From a bacterium (GTDB lineage: Bacteria > Vulcanimicrobiota > Xenobia > Xenobiales > JADMJV01): 61,140 bases of DNA. Shown one piece after another: positions 43,480 to 52,134 of the stretch; the first letter of the stretch is position 1, and every line of letters starts with the position of its first letter. The DNA is taken from contig JAFEBA010000086.1 of the NCBI GenBank assembly GCA_018266105.1, positions 1 to 61,140 on the forward strand, read 5' to 3'. A model generated the notes under the pieces. The model made no database searches and was not told where the DNA came from. It saw nothing but the letters and a program-made list of their open reading frames with translations. The position numbers and the translations under genes were made by a program.

Positions 43480-43485
43480 TATTAT
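43480..43485 (+). promoter_or_regulatory. Candidate -10 box of the glycan-island promoter
   Basis: TATTAT differs from TATAAT by one base and lies in an A/T-rich patch (GATATTATATC, itself palindromic). No good -35 hexamer is present, as expected where a CRP-type activator binds at -42. Transcription would start near 43492. Confidence 0.45.
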
Positions 43486-43491
43486 ATCACA

Positions 43492-43806
43492 GACCCTTGG
43501 TCTGAGTCCGTGATCTGCGTCCTTTTTTGGTGGCAAATTTTTGCCTATGATGAGCAAGTCAGGCAGGTCCTTCGAAATCTCGAGCCCTCGAGGGGTTTGT
43601 CTACGGCTAACCAGAGGCGACAAAATGGTCACTCCTTTTGGGTCACGTCCCGGGCTTGAACCCTCGGGCTGCCCCACATCAGATCCCGGTTGCATAGTTC
43701 GCAATCTCTGGACAACAGGCCGCACTCAAAAGGCTCCGTCAGGCCGACGGGGCCTTATTTTATTGGAACAGAGGTTTTGTGGACGCCACTTCAAGAACCG
43801 GCACCG
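43492..43806 (+). ncRNA. Structured leader or small RNA before the first glycosyltransferase
   Basis: About 315 bp with no gene I trust. It can form several local hairpins: CAGACC/GGTCTG (around 43490-43506), GGCAA/TTGCC (about 43532-43545), a TCGAG/CTCGA stem near 43580, and a terminator at 43732. A perfect 7-pair stem (43779-43785 with 43813-43819) encloses the start codon at 43807. I matched it to no known riboswitch by eye. It may be an attenuated leader, or an independent RNA of about 270 nt ending at the terminator. Confidence 0.35.
43732..43764 (+). terminator. Intrinsic terminator in the island leader
   Basis: GGCTCCGTC (43732-43740) pairs with GACGGGGCC (43746-43754), nine pairs with one T-G wobble, around AGGCC. 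TTATTTTATT follows directly. It lies 43 bp upstream of the ATG at 43807, so it can only end transcripts entering from the leader side. Confidence 0.75.
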
Positions 43807-45903
43807 ATGGTTCGTCCACGAGAGGTTCGATTTGAAGACTACGTCCTGTTTCAGGGAAACCGCCACCACCCGGGTAGTTTCAAGCTGATCAACGACCGGC
43901 TATTAGAAGCTCTAGAACGAGCTCGTGTTCCCTTTGTTACGATGGCGTCGGATGTTTTTCTCGAAAGACCAGGTTCTTTGCCGGCAAAGCCCCCCCAGCT
44001 CTATGTCTATCACGGCTGGCCTCAAGATTTGGAGAGCGCGCCAGGGCGCAAGAACCTTTTCATTCTGAATTACGAATATTCTCAACCTCGGCCCTCCGAG
44101 CGCAATTTGATTTTGCGTCTCAATGAACGCTTTGATGCGGTGATGGTGCCCAGTTGCTTCATCAGGGACATGCTGCTGAGAGCTGGCCTGAAGATTCCGG
44201 TGGAAGTCATTCCCTGGGGGGTCGATGCGCTCGAGTTCTCCCCTTCCGATCCTGAAGTGGAAGGGCCTTTTACGTTTCTGTATTTGGGGGCTGCCAATCC
44301 TCGCAAAGGCTTCGACCTGGTCCTAAAAGCCTTCCATCAAGAGTTTAGGGCGGATGAGCCAGTCCGTTTGATTGTTAAAGAGTCTTATCGCATGCAACAC
44401 CGGCACGACTGGATTGAGCGGATCGCCACATCAGTAGGACTGGACTGGCTGAGCGCGACGCGCTTGCGGCCGGGACCGGAAGTAATTTGGGTTCACGGTT
44501 TTGAGGAATCTGTGGCTCACTACTGCCGTCAGGCTGACGCGGGGGTTTTTCCATTTCGAGGTGAGGGTTTCGGGCTCGGGATCTTGGAATGCCTGGCCTG
44601 CGGGACGCCGGTGATTGTCACTCGAGGAACCGGTCCTATGGACTTCTGCAACCACACCAATGCCAGTTTCATTTCGGCCCAAACCAGGGGCCTCCATTTG
44701 GAACCCGACCTGGACGAATTGCGGCGGCTCATGCGAGAGAGCTTTTTGCGCGGTAGACCTGGGCCGCAAAAGAGACGAGAGGTGGCTGCCAGCGTGGGGG
44801 CATACGGTTGGGAGCGTACTCTTCAGAGTTTTCTCGACCTGATTGGCCGACTACGCAAGCAGACCGATGCCGGGCTTGGGAGCGAAGCATTTCCCTGCGT
44901 GGGCTACCACTATGCCAGGAAGGGGTTGGTCAGTTGGACCCGACTTTGCGCCTGGTACGAGCGGACCCTGTCTAAACGACACACGAACTTCACTTCCGCC
45001 AATCGGAACCAACTCTTTCCCCGGCGAGATTACGACCTGTTGGTTGGACAATCGGAACATTGTTTGGAGTCATTTCTCAGGGCGCCAAATAGCCGGCGAA
45101 TTTTGCATCTAGAAACGACGGTTTTGCAGGCGCGGCTTGATGTTACAAACCGTGAACGCAAGCTCTGCGAGGTGCCGCTGCTTTCCAAGCGGCCCATCGA
45201 GTTTTGGAGAAACCGCCTGGAATGTGAGCTGGCTGATCGAATCGTTGTTCCCAGCAAGCCAACTCTACGGCTTTTCCTCCAGGCCGGCTTCCAACCCCAC
45301 CAACTCCGAGTGATCCCCTACGGCATCGTCCGCGCGGGTCGACCCCGACCTGCACCAGGAGGAAAGAAGATTCGGTATCTCTTTGTGGCAACCGATCCCT
45401 TTAGAAAAGGGGTGCGACTTTTGTTTGCTGCCTGGGATCGGTTGCGGTTGCCCGGCGCCGAGCTCCTGTGTGTCCCAGGCAGAGAGATTCTTTACTCACG
45501 CCCCCTGCTAAAGCTGCTAACTCGCAATCCCAGCATTATCCTGGCCGATGCACTGCCTTACCGGGAGCTACTGAAACTTTATGACACTGTTCACTGTCAA
45601 CTGCTTCCCTCGCTGGAGGACAGTTTTTCATTGTCTGTCGCTGATGGACTGGCTCGGGGGGTTCCGGCTATCGTTTCAAATGAAACTGGTATTTGTGATA
45701 TCTTGACCAGCGGATTCGATGGTTGGGTGGTTCAGGCCGGTTCTCAGGAGCAGTTGGAACAGGCTCTTTTGGAGAGTTACGAAGACCGGCTGGCCTGCCA
45801 GCAGCGAGGCCTGGCTGCCTACGAGACGTCTCGAAAGTACCCCTGGCGCCATTTTCGGAATAAACTTCTGGAGCTGACCGAGGAGTTGATTCGTGATCCC
45901 TGA
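43807..45903 (+). CDS. Double-domain glycosyltransferase (GT4-like, two tandem units)
   Basis: 698 residues with two GT-B units. The first (to about 360) has an EDYVLFQGNRHHPGSFK start, VIPWGVDALEFSPSD, LYLGAANPRKGFDLVLKAF and the nucleotide-sugar block FPFRGEGFGLGILECLACG. The second (from about 385) repeats the plan with ELADRIVVPSKPTLRLF, VIPYGIV, YLFVATDPFRKGVRLLF and LLPSLEDSFSLSVADGLARG. Two active sites in one chain could add two sugars in sequence. No membrane helix is present; it likely acts at the inner face of the membrane. I chose ATG 43807 over a TTG at 43690 whose codons run through the terminator. Confidence 0.88.
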   Translation: MVRPREVRFEDYVLFQGNRHHPGSFKLINDRLLEALERARVPFVTMASDVFLERPGSLPAKPPQLYVYHGWPQDLESAPGRKNLFILNYEYSQPRPSERNLILRLNERFDAVMVPSCFIRDMLLRAGLKIPVEVIPWGVDALEFSPSDPEVEGPFTFLYLGAANPRKGFDLVLKAFHQEFRADEPVRLIVKESYRMQHRHDWIERIATSVGLDWLSATRLRPGPEVIWVHGFEESVAHYCRQADAGVFPFRGEGFGLGILECLACGTPVIVTRGTGPMDFCNHTNASFISAQTRGLHLEPDLDELRRLMRESFLRGRPGPQKRREVAASVGAYGWERTLQSFLDLIGRLRKQTDAGLGSEAFPCVGYHYARKGLVSWTRLCAWYERTLSKRHTNFTSANRNQLFPRRDYDLLVGQSEHCLESFLRAPNSRRILHLETTVLQARLDVTNRERKLCEVPLLSKRPIEFWRNRLECELADRIVVPSKPTLRLFLQAGFQPHQLRVIPYGIVRAGRPRPAPGGKKIRYLFVATDPFRKGVRLLFAAWDRLRLPGAELLCVPGREILYSRPLLKLLTRNPSIILADALPYRELLKLYDTVHCQLLPSLEDSFSLSVADGLARGVPAIVSNETGICDILTSGFDGWVVQAGSQEQLEQALLESYEDRLACQQRGLAAYETSRKYPWRHFRNKLLELTEELIRDP

Positions 45904-46903
45904 GCTTCCGCTCGATCGCAGCCTGCTGTGGCGCGCACTCCAGGGCGATGCCCGAGCCTGGGGGCAGTGGCGCGCGCTTGAACGGCCGATGGATACTTTC
46001 TGCCGGCGTCTGCTTCCTGAGGCCTATGTTCGATTACGTTCTCAAGCACCTCAGGGTATCGAGCAGTTGCACCGTGCTTATTCTCAGGCTTTGCTGGATT
46101 TTCGAACACTAACTCAGGCCACGCTTCCGCTTCTGCAGATCTGGCGGAATGAGGGAGTGGACGTGGCCATCCTCAAGGGGGCCGCCTTGAATCTTTATGG
46201 TCTGTTGCGATGCATGGCGGACGTGGATATTTTGGTGCCAGCTGATCAGTTCCAGCACGCCTTGCGAATCGCGCGAAAGGCAGGCTTCAAGCCTGACTTT
46301 GCCGCCCGTGCCGAGCCGGGAGCTTCTCACGCGGTCGCACTTTCTTCGGCGCGCAGGCACCAACTGGACTTGCACTGGACTTTGCTGTTCGATGCTCGTT
46401 GGACAGGACTTGACGGGCCATTGTGGGGCAGAACCAGTTCAGTCGAGTTCGGAGGGGTTTGGGTGAGTGTCCTGGCACCGGAAGATCTGCTCCTTCAGGT
46501 TTGCGCGCATGCCTTCCTAGGCTCTGACCCCCACGCCTGGATGTTGGATGCCGACTATCTTTTGAGCGAATTTAGAATGGACTGGGGTGTCATCTGGCTG
46601 GAGGCCGAAAAGCGAAGAGTGGTTCCTGCCCTGGTTTCTACTCTGCAATTTCTGAGTCGCCACGGAGTCCAGCTGGAGGCGCCTGATTTTTCGCATCGGC
46701 GCGGTCGATGGCCCGACCATCAGTATTTCGCGAGTAGGGCTCGAGGGGACCGCTGCAGTTGTTGGATCTTGAACTTCCTGCGCCACGCTCAGAGTGGCGG
46801 ATTTGTGCAGATGTTAAGAGGCCATACCCGACTGGCACTCTATCGCCTTGCTGAGCTTTTCACTCGCCGCCCTGGATCAGTTTTTCAAGACGATCGAACT
46901 TGA
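45893..46903 (+). CDS. Nucleotidyltransferase-fold protein (PF14907-like)
   Basis: The family pattern is present: VDVAILKGAALNLYGLLRCMADVDILVPAD (about 84-113), with two acidic residues that would hold metal, and a later APEDLLLQVCAHA helix. These proteins often occur in clusters with HprK-like kinases and PqqD-like proteins, as here; their substrate is not established. The C terminus (about 240-336) is Arg-rich and helical. The GTG start overlaps the upstream glycosyltransferase by 11 bp, so translation is coupled. Confidence 0.82.
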   Translation: MIPELPLDRSLLWRALQGDARAWGQWRALERPMDTFCRRLLPEAYVRLRSQAPQGIEQLHRAYSQALLDFRTLTQATLPLLQIWRNEGVDVAILKGAALNLYGLLRCMADVDILVPADQFQHALRIARKAGFKPDFAARAEPGASHAVALSSARRHQLDLHWTLLFDARWTGLDGPLWGRTSSVEFGGVWVSVLAPEDLLLQVCAHAFLGSDPHAWMLDADYLLSEFRMDWGVIWLEAEKRRVVPALVSTLQFLSRHGVQLEAPDFSHRRGRWPDHQYFASRARGDRCSCWILNFLRHAQSGGFVQMLRGHTRLALYRLAELFTRRPGSVFQDDRT

Positions 46904-46982
46904 TCAGCTTGGGAGGTTCGTAGGCGGGCAATTTCTTCGGTTTTTCCTTACGCTTACGGGTTTCTGGCTTGTTCTCACTCAT
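46860..46982 (-). CDS. 40-residue peptide with RiPP-type YxxPxL leader motif
   Basis: An ATG at 46982 opens MSENKPETRKRKEKPKKLPA, followed by YEPPKLIKFDRLEKLIQGGE and a stop. Lasso-type and related leaders carry YxxPxLxxxG, the site bound by PqqD-like recognition domains. Here YEPPKLIKFD keeps Y, P and L with D in place of G, and the ending LIQGG resembles those peptides. It starts 12 bp after the stop of the HprK-like kinase gene, on the same strand. The leader is followed by only GGE, so any core is absent or minimal. AAGGA abuts the ATG; coupling with the kinase may compensate. The 3' end overlaps the convergent nucleotidyltransferase gene by 44 bp. Confidence 0.75.
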   Translation of the reverse strand: MSENKPETRKRKEKPKKLPAYEPPKLIKFDRLEKLIQGGE

Positions 46983-46994
46983 TCCTTACGGTTC

Positions 46995-47909
46995 TTACCG
47001 GTTTGGCCTCTGCCCTTCCAGGCGGAGGCGTATTGTACGCAAAAAGTCTAGATTGGGACTGAGGTTCAGCTCGTAAGCAGGTGCCATTCGCAGTAACTCG
47101 GTCAGCATTCCGACCAGGCGGGGGAGCTCGGGTGAACCAGCATACCCCAGGCTCTCTCGGCTTTGGTCAAGCAGTCTCAGTAGCGCCACCGAACCGGGCA
47201 TCGCTTGTAGAGAGAATTTCTCGCCGACGCGGGGAAAAAAGACACGGGTCGGAGTGTGGTCTTGCTGGGGGCAGGACAAGTCGTCTGGAATGGTCCAAAT
47301 CTTTTTCGATAACCCCTGGTAGTTTTTGGCTCGCTCGCTCAGGCCTTGCTTGAAAAAATGTCGCTCAGTTTTGGCCGTTAGTTTGGCGGTTCGATTGCAG
47401 CCGCTCACCGATGGACGCTCCGCATTTCTCAGTGCGACCCGGTCGTCCGCTAGAATCACTCCGCCTTGCCGAGTAAGGGCCAGGGCCAAGGTGGACTTGC
47501 CAGACCCTCTTGGGCCGAGAAAAAGCCAGCACTGGCCATCTTCGAACGCCACCGCTGAGGCGTGGAGCACCAAAACCTCGCTCTTGAGCACGAGGCTCTG
47601 TAGACTCTGGTTGAGTCGGTTCATGAGCAGGTGGGTGCAGCCGCGTTCTCTCTTGCTGAGGTCAAGATTCCAATGACCCTGGGCGTCGGGCCCAGACAGT
47701 TCGGATCCGCTCGGTGAAGTTCCGAGGCAGAGTCGCTGAGTGCAAGTCCACCAGTCGTCGGGCCCAAGTTTGGATACGTTCCCTTTGTATAGGAATGCGA
47801 GAATGGAGGCGTCCAGAGGACCCGTGCTGCGCACGGCCAGGCTCCAGGAGCCGAGCTGGAGGCGGCAGCAATGGGGCATTGCAAGAGTTCGGTCCCGAAA
47901 CCGGTTCAT
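46995..47909 (-). CDS. HprK-like serine kinase-fold ATPase
   Basis: 304 residues. The C-terminal half matches HPr kinase/phosphorylase-like proteins of RiPP and polysaccharide clusters: VLVLHASAVAF, then the P-loop LGPRGSGKSTLALAL with Walker A at 132-140, and ILADDRVAL carrying the acidic pair. The N-terminal half is variable, as usual. In paeninodin-type lasso clusters such a kinase phosphorylates the precursor; here the adjacent peptide has few Ser/Thr, so the target is open. Start 47909 is divergent from the glycosyltransferase at 47957; the peptide gene follows in the same operon. Confidence 0.85.
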   Translation of the reverse strand: MNRFRDRTLAMPHCCRLQLGSWSLAVRSTGPLDASILAFLYKGNVSKLGPDDWWTCTQRLCLGTSPSGSELSGPDAQGHWNLDLSKRERGCTHLLMNRLNQSLQSLVLKSEVLVLHASAVAFEDGQCWLFLGPRGSGKSTLALALTRQGGVILADDRVALRNAERPSVSGCNRTAKLTAKTERHFFKQGLSERAKNYQGLSKKIWTIPDDLSCPQQDHTPTRVFFPRVGEKFSLQAMPGSVALLRLLDQSRESLGYAGSPELPRLVGMLTELLRMAPAYELNLSPNLDFLRTIRLRLEGQRPNR

Positions 47910-47956
47910 CCATATGCCTTCTTATTTTGCCAGGCCACCCCTGGCGCTTTAACGAA

Positions 47957-49015
47957 ATGGAGCGGATGAGTTGTGCCAGACGGGTTCTGATCGTCGCTCC
48001 CGGCTTTTCTGCTTGGGATCTCGGTCGTCATCTGGTTGAAATCCTGAGCGGTTTGGGGCACGAAGTGAGTACTTTGTCCACCCAGGCTTTTCAGAAACCA
48101 GCCACCGTCCGCCGTGCACTGGTTTCCGCCTGCCACAAAAATAGCCCTGACCTCGTCTTTGCGAATTTTCTGGCGCCTCTGCAGTCGGTTTTGCGACGCC
48201 GGGTAGAGACCGAGCATCCTGACCTGCTCATTCTGCTGGCTTTGAACCGAGTTTCACCGGAGACCCTCAAGAGTATCAAGGTTCCCACGGTCGCCTGGTA
48301 CGTAGATTGTTTTCAAGAGGGCGTGCCTCTATGGCTGAGCCGGAGGTTGCCCTACCTCAGAGCCTTCTTTTGTACGTCCAGAGATCTGGCGCAGAGACTG
48401 GATGCGCACTGGCTGGTCGAGGGCGCGAGAATCGAGTGCTTCCCTGAGCCGACAGATCCTTTACCATCTTTGTACTCCAGTCAGGTCGCGTTTGTCGGCA
48501 GTATCTATCATCCGGCTCCGGATCCGATCACCGCGGGCTATCGAGAACGGCTTCTAAAGCTGGTGGCTGGACGTTTTGAACTGAAAGTCTGGGGGCCACA
48601 GGGATACCCAATGAGCCGGCAGCGTTGGGGCAGCCAGCCCTATCCAGTCAGAGAGTGGCCTGCCTACAATGAAGAACTGGTTAAAGTTTGCCGTTCCAGC
48701 CAATGCGTGCTGGGAGTCAACTTGTTCAACCACATCCCGGGTTACTTTTCGAATCGGACCTACATCACTCTGGCCGCAGGAGGATTTCATCTGACCCACT
48801 ACGTGCCGGGTCTTGAGGGCATGTTTGACAATCACCGTCACCTGGTTTGGTATCGTGACCCCGAGGAATGTCTGGAGCTGATCGATCATTATCTTCAGAG
48901 GCCGGAAGAACGCGAGGTTATCACTCGCCAGGGAAAGGCGTGGGTGACCAGTCGCTACTCCATGGAGGCTCAGGTCCAGCGGCTTATGCAGGTCTGTGAG
49001 CGCACTTGTTTCTAA
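47957..49015 (+). CDS. CgeB-like glycosyltransferase
   Basis: 352 residues with a GT-B plan: VLIVAPGFSAWDLGRHLVEIL at the start, TVAWYVDCFQEGVP (the CgeB/DUF3880-like acceptor-side block), VAFVGSIYHPAPDP in the middle, and the GVNLFNHIPGYFSNRTYITLAAGGFHLT block typical of this family near the donor site. It transfers a sugar to an unknown acceptor. The ATG at 47957 or the one at 47966 (GGAG nearby) could be used. Ten bases of overlap join it to the next gene. Confidence 0.85.
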   Translation: MERMSCARRVLIVAPGFSAWDLGRHLVEILSGLGHEVSTLSTQAFQKPATVRRALVSACHKNSPDLVFANFLAPLQSVLRRRVETEHPDLLILLALNRVSPETLKSIKVPTVAWYVDCFQEGVPLWLSRRLPYLRAFFCTSRDLAQRLDAHWLVEGARIECFPEPTDPLPSLYSSQVAFVGSIYHPAPDPITAGYRERLLKLVAGRFELKVWGPQGYPMSRQRWGSQPYPVREWPAYNEELVKVCRSSQCVLGVNLFNHIPGYFSNRTYITLAAGGFHLTHYVPGLEGMFDNHRHLVWYRDPEECLELIDHYLQRPEEREVITRQGKAWVTSRYSMEAQVQRLMQVCERTCF

Positions 49016-51825
49016 CCAAGTTCCTGCTCCTGGGCCTCATTTGCTGGGCGTTGGCCCGCCGGGTCAGTCTGAGGCCGAGGCTTTTTCTTCCCGCCGGACG
49101 ACGAGCCTACCGTTGTAAAGAGCCCATCGAAGTGGGGATCTGGTCTCCCCGTCAGGCGACCTGCCGGGTGGAGCTGATTTGGTTACAGGTTGGAACAAGG
49201 ATCTCTATCTTTGACGGAACTCCAGGTGCTTTTGAGCTCTTACCGGGAAGTTTGGCACCGGGGGACTACCAGCTTCGGCTGAAGGGAGCCGCTCCGATCA
49301 GATTCCGAGTGGTCAGCGCTGTACCCGACTCCTCAATGCCCTGGTCTGAGCTTCGTGGTCCAGGCAACTTTTCGATTTGCAATCCCGCTGAGTTCACGTT
49401 ACTCAGGCGAGGGGGCAGACTCGAGACGCGACCCGTTGGCAAGCTTTCACCGGGGATGGAGCGACTGGATGCTTGTCTGGCGAGCAATCGCTCCATTTTG
49501 GTTTACGCCGTCTGGTCGGGCACAGTCACGCATCAGCCATGGGGTCCTGGTCACTCCTGGGCCGAACCTGAGATGTTGCGCTTGCTTCGCATGGCCAGCC
49601 TGCACGCGGCTCAGCGACTCAGAAGATTTGGGTGTTCGATTCGCAGTGTGGGGATGATCGATGAGCCTTTACTTCTGCCGGACGACCCACCGATTTTGGC
49701 TCAAATCATGCAACAGGCAAAAAGGGATTTGAAAGCAGTATGGCCAGAAGCGGTCTTCAGCACCGACCTTTGGATTTCGGGTTGCGATCCTGCTTTACAG
49801 TTGATCAACGACGTTCCCTGCTCTCATGTCTTTGTTGATCGAGGCTGTGGCAAATTGGGCATTCTGAGCGGAATTGCGCTTGCTCGATGCAGTCGTCCCC
49901 TGGATCCGATCGCCCACGCTATGAACGGGCAACTTCACGGTGCCGATCCAGGTCCATCCAGGCGCGCTGCGGCCTATGCCCTGATGCGCAACTGCCTTCT
50001 GGCAGCCGGCCTCTCGAGTCACTGGTGGCTAAACTTGAAGTATGTGACGCCGGCTGAACGGGCAAGATTGGACGAGCCTGCGCTTCGGTGGGGCCCGTTC
50101 TTTCTCGAGTGGCCATTGCAGAAGGCTTCGCTAGCTCTGCTCTGGTCGCCAGCATTGAAGGGCCCAGACTACATTGAGCAGGTGATGGCTACCCACCAGG
50201 CCTTGCTGCGTGCCGGCTATGCCTGTCAGATTGTGCATCAGGATTTGCTCTCAGAGTGGGAGTGTGAGCTGCTCCTCGTGGTCGGGCCAGTGCCGACCTT
50301 ACCGGTTGGTTTTCGCGGGAAGGTCTTGCGTCTGGAACAACTAGAAGCCCTCCTCAGTCAGCTTCCGCGTCGTTGGCAGCCGTTTCAGCGCCTGGATGGG
50401 CTGAGCGCCCGGGCCCGCAGTCGATTCTGCACCACCTGGTTTATGGATCTCCCGTGTCGCCAGGCGGCGGAGCTGGTTCCCGACTTGCAGGGAAAGATTT
50501 TCACAGCCGACGGTTTCGAAGTGGTCGGCGAAAGCCGGAAAGCAGGCGAGGGGCGCTTATTGTGTTTATTGAACGGTTACGAAGAACTTCCGAACGGTCC
50601 CGAGGATGAGCCCGTTCCAGTCTATAACCACGCGCCCTGGACCTTTCACGCCAAGATTCCCGACAGTGAGGGTCTGACCTTCCTGGTGGAAGGCCTGCAG
50701 ATGGACCGAATCAGCCTGCTGCATCAGACACCCGAGAGCCTCCAATTTGAGCCCGGCGAGATGAAGTTGCTGGTCCAGGCTCCTCGCCTGCCTTCCGGTT
50801 TACGTCTGGCCGCGCACGTCGACTCTGGTGGCATCCAGGTAGAGGTTGAGCTCCTGGGCTTACAAATGCCCTGGCCTATCGAACTTGTTATTCGGGATGA
50901 CGGCAGCACTCTGTACCGCTTGCAGAGGGCTACCAATCGTCAGGGGCGCTTCTCCGAGCACCTTCCCATGGGAGCGAATTTCCCCTCAGCTCGCCTGCAA
51001 CTGAGTGTGAGCAGCTGCCTGGGCATTTTGAGCCAGGAGACTTTTCTGGATTGGGTGGAGCGTCCGATTCGGATCGAGCTACTGGAGCAGCCGGTCCGAA
51101 TCTGGGACGAGGCCGAACTCCGCAACTTCTTATCCCTTCGACCGGATTTGTACCTGGTTGGCCCGACCTCGCAGGATTTGGCTGTTCGTCTTTCTCAGCT
51201 CGGCTTTAAAGCCGGTAGCTGGGCTGCCGAGGAAATTTCCCGGCGAGCTCACTATCCTCGGCTTTGGCCTCGACAGGTGACCCGGGTTCGCCCTGATCGA
51301 CCGGCGGCCTGGAGCCCGTGGACCATAGAGACAAACCGAGTGCCTCGGGCTCTGGCCGGGGCACGGGGGGTTGTGGGGCCGCTCGGCTGGTTCGAGCCGG
51401 AGGAGGCGCTGTTGTGCGAGCCCGGTTGCACTCTCCGGTTCCACAGAGACGGGCGCTGGCGGGTGGTGGGTGGGCGGCGCAGCTTGGAAAATGTGACACC
51501 TGACCTGCGGAAGGAGTGGTCGGTGCCCTGGCGTCGCTTGGGACGATTTACTGGACATCGGCTTCAACCTCAGACTCCGGAGTGTTGGGAGTGCCACCAC
51601 CACCTGGTCCTTTTGGGGGACTCCAGCTCGAACGTTCTCATGGGCGCTCTCCAAGCCAGCGAGCTGTTGCCACGCACCGCTCAGTCCGATTACCCCGGAC
51701 CCGGTCGAGCTTTCATCAGTCTTGCCTGGAGTCCGTTCTCTTTGGGTTATCAGGCTGTTGTGGTGGCGGCTGGCGATCTGCAGGGATTGGAGGCGGGTCG
51801 TCGCCGATTGCTGGAACTAACCTAA
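49006..51825 (+). CDS. Large protein of unknown function, membrane-anchored start
   Basis: 939 residues. A short hydrophobic segment opens it (FLTKFLLLGLICWALARR), suggesting a membrane anchor or signal. Then come a beta-rich region (about 30-115), a region (about 150-420) with GMIDEPLLLPDDP and STDLWIS that reads like a TIM-barrel glycosidase fold, and a C-terminal part (about 800-939, HHLVLLGDSSSNVL, then VVVAAGDLQGLEAGRRRLLE) recalling carbohydrate-active or surface-protein domains. I cannot assign a family. It lies between glycosyltransferases and PqqD, overlaps the upstream gene by 10 bp, and probably acts on the island's product outside the membrane. The TTG start is a choice. Confidence 0.65.
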   Translation: MFLTKFLLLGLICWALARRVSLRPRLFLPAGRRAYRCKEPIEVGIWSPRQATCRVELIWLQVGTRISIFDGTPGAFELLPGSLAPGDYQLRLKGAAPIRFRVVSAVPDSSMPWSELRGPGNFSICNPAEFTLLRRGGRLETRPVGKLSPGMERLDACLASNRSILVYAVWSGTVTHQPWGPGHSWAEPEMLRLLRMASLHAAQRLRRFGCSIRSVGMIDEPLLLPDDPPILAQIMQQAKRDLKAVWPEAVFSTDLWISGCDPALQLINDVPCSHVFVDRGCGKLGILSGIALARCSRPLDPIAHAMNGQLHGADPGPSRRAAAYALMRNCLLAAGLSSHWWLNLKYVTPAERARLDEPALRWGPFFLEWPLQKASLALLWSPALKGPDYIEQVMATHQALLRAGYACQIVHQDLLSEWECELLLVVGPVPTLPVGFRGKVLRLEQLEALLSQLPRRWQPFQRLDGLSARARSRFCTTWFMDLPCRQAAELVPDLQGKIFTADGFEVVGESRKAGEGRLLCLLNGYEELPNGPEDEPVPVYNHAPWTFHAKIPDSEGLTFLVEGLQMDRISLLHQTPESLQFEPGEMKLLVQAPRLPSGLRLAAHVDSGGIQVEVELLGLQMPWPIELVIRDDGSTLYRLQRATNRQGRFSEHLPMGANFPSARLQLSVSSCLGILSQETFLDWVERPIRIELLEQPVRIWDEAELRNFLSLRPDLYLVGPTSQDLAVRLSQLGFKAGSWAAEEISRRAHYPRLWPRQVTRVRPDRPAAWSPWTIETNRVPRALAGARGVVGPLGWFEPEEALLCEPGCTLRFHRDGRWRVVGGRRSLENVTPDLRKEWSVPWRRLGRFTGHRLQPQTPECWECHHHLVLLGDSSSNVLMGALQASELLPRTAQSDYPGPGRAFISLAWSPFSLGYQAVVVAAGDLQGLEAGRRRLLELT

Positions 51826-51858
51826 AGGGGGTTGCTTGTCTGGTCAGAAAACGTCGGC

Positions 51859-52134
51859 ATGGTTGAACACGGATATGCGGTCTCTCCAGACATTGCTCAT
51901 CGAGAAATCGAAGGTCAATTGTTGTTACTCCTACCAGACGATTCTTATCTCTACACTCTGAATGCCAGCGGTCAGTTAATTTGGAAGGGGTTAATGCAGG
52001 GCCGGCCTCCCGCCGACCTGGTTCAGGAGATTTGCACGACTTTCGGAATTGGCGAACGTCAGGCAGAGAAGGATGTCAACCTTTTTATCTCTCAACTGAA
52101 GCGAAAGCGAATTCTGGTGACTCGTCCTGCTTGA
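51859..52134 (+). CDS. PqqD-like peptide-binding protein
   Basis: 91 residues matching the PqqD family: YAVSPDIAHREIEGQLLLL, then DDSYLYTLNASGQLIWKGL with the conserved aromatic turn, and a closing helical pair (EICTTFGIGERQAEKDVNLF, ISQLKRKRIL). PqqD-fold domains (RiPP recognition elements) grip leader peptides, so this is the expected partner for the 46860 peptide. ATG 51859 gives the standard N terminus. Its stop overlaps the next start (TTGA). Confidence 0.9.
   Translation: MVEHGYAVSPDIAHREIEGQLLLLLPDDSYLYTLNASGQLIWKGLMQGRPPADLVQEICTTFGIGERQAEKDVNLFISQLKRKRILVTRPA

Noticed and set aside
43620..43700. tRNA-like T-arm (GGGTTCAAGCCC on the minus strand)
   Set aside because: No acceptor, anticodon or D-arm of a tRNA could be laid around it.
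43453..43725. Minus-strand frame with protein-like stretches in the island leader
   Set aside because: It overlaps the promoter and the hairpins, has no ribosome site, and the plus-strand structure explains the region better.
43492..43760. Known riboswitch (cyclic di-GMP, cobalamin, SAM, TPP)
   Set aside because: None of the conserved core sequences of these classes is present in the expected order.
47714..47956. Upstream extension of the CgeB-like glycosyltransferase
   Set aside because: These 81 codons are antisense to the HprK-like kinase gene; the family N terminus begins at 47957.
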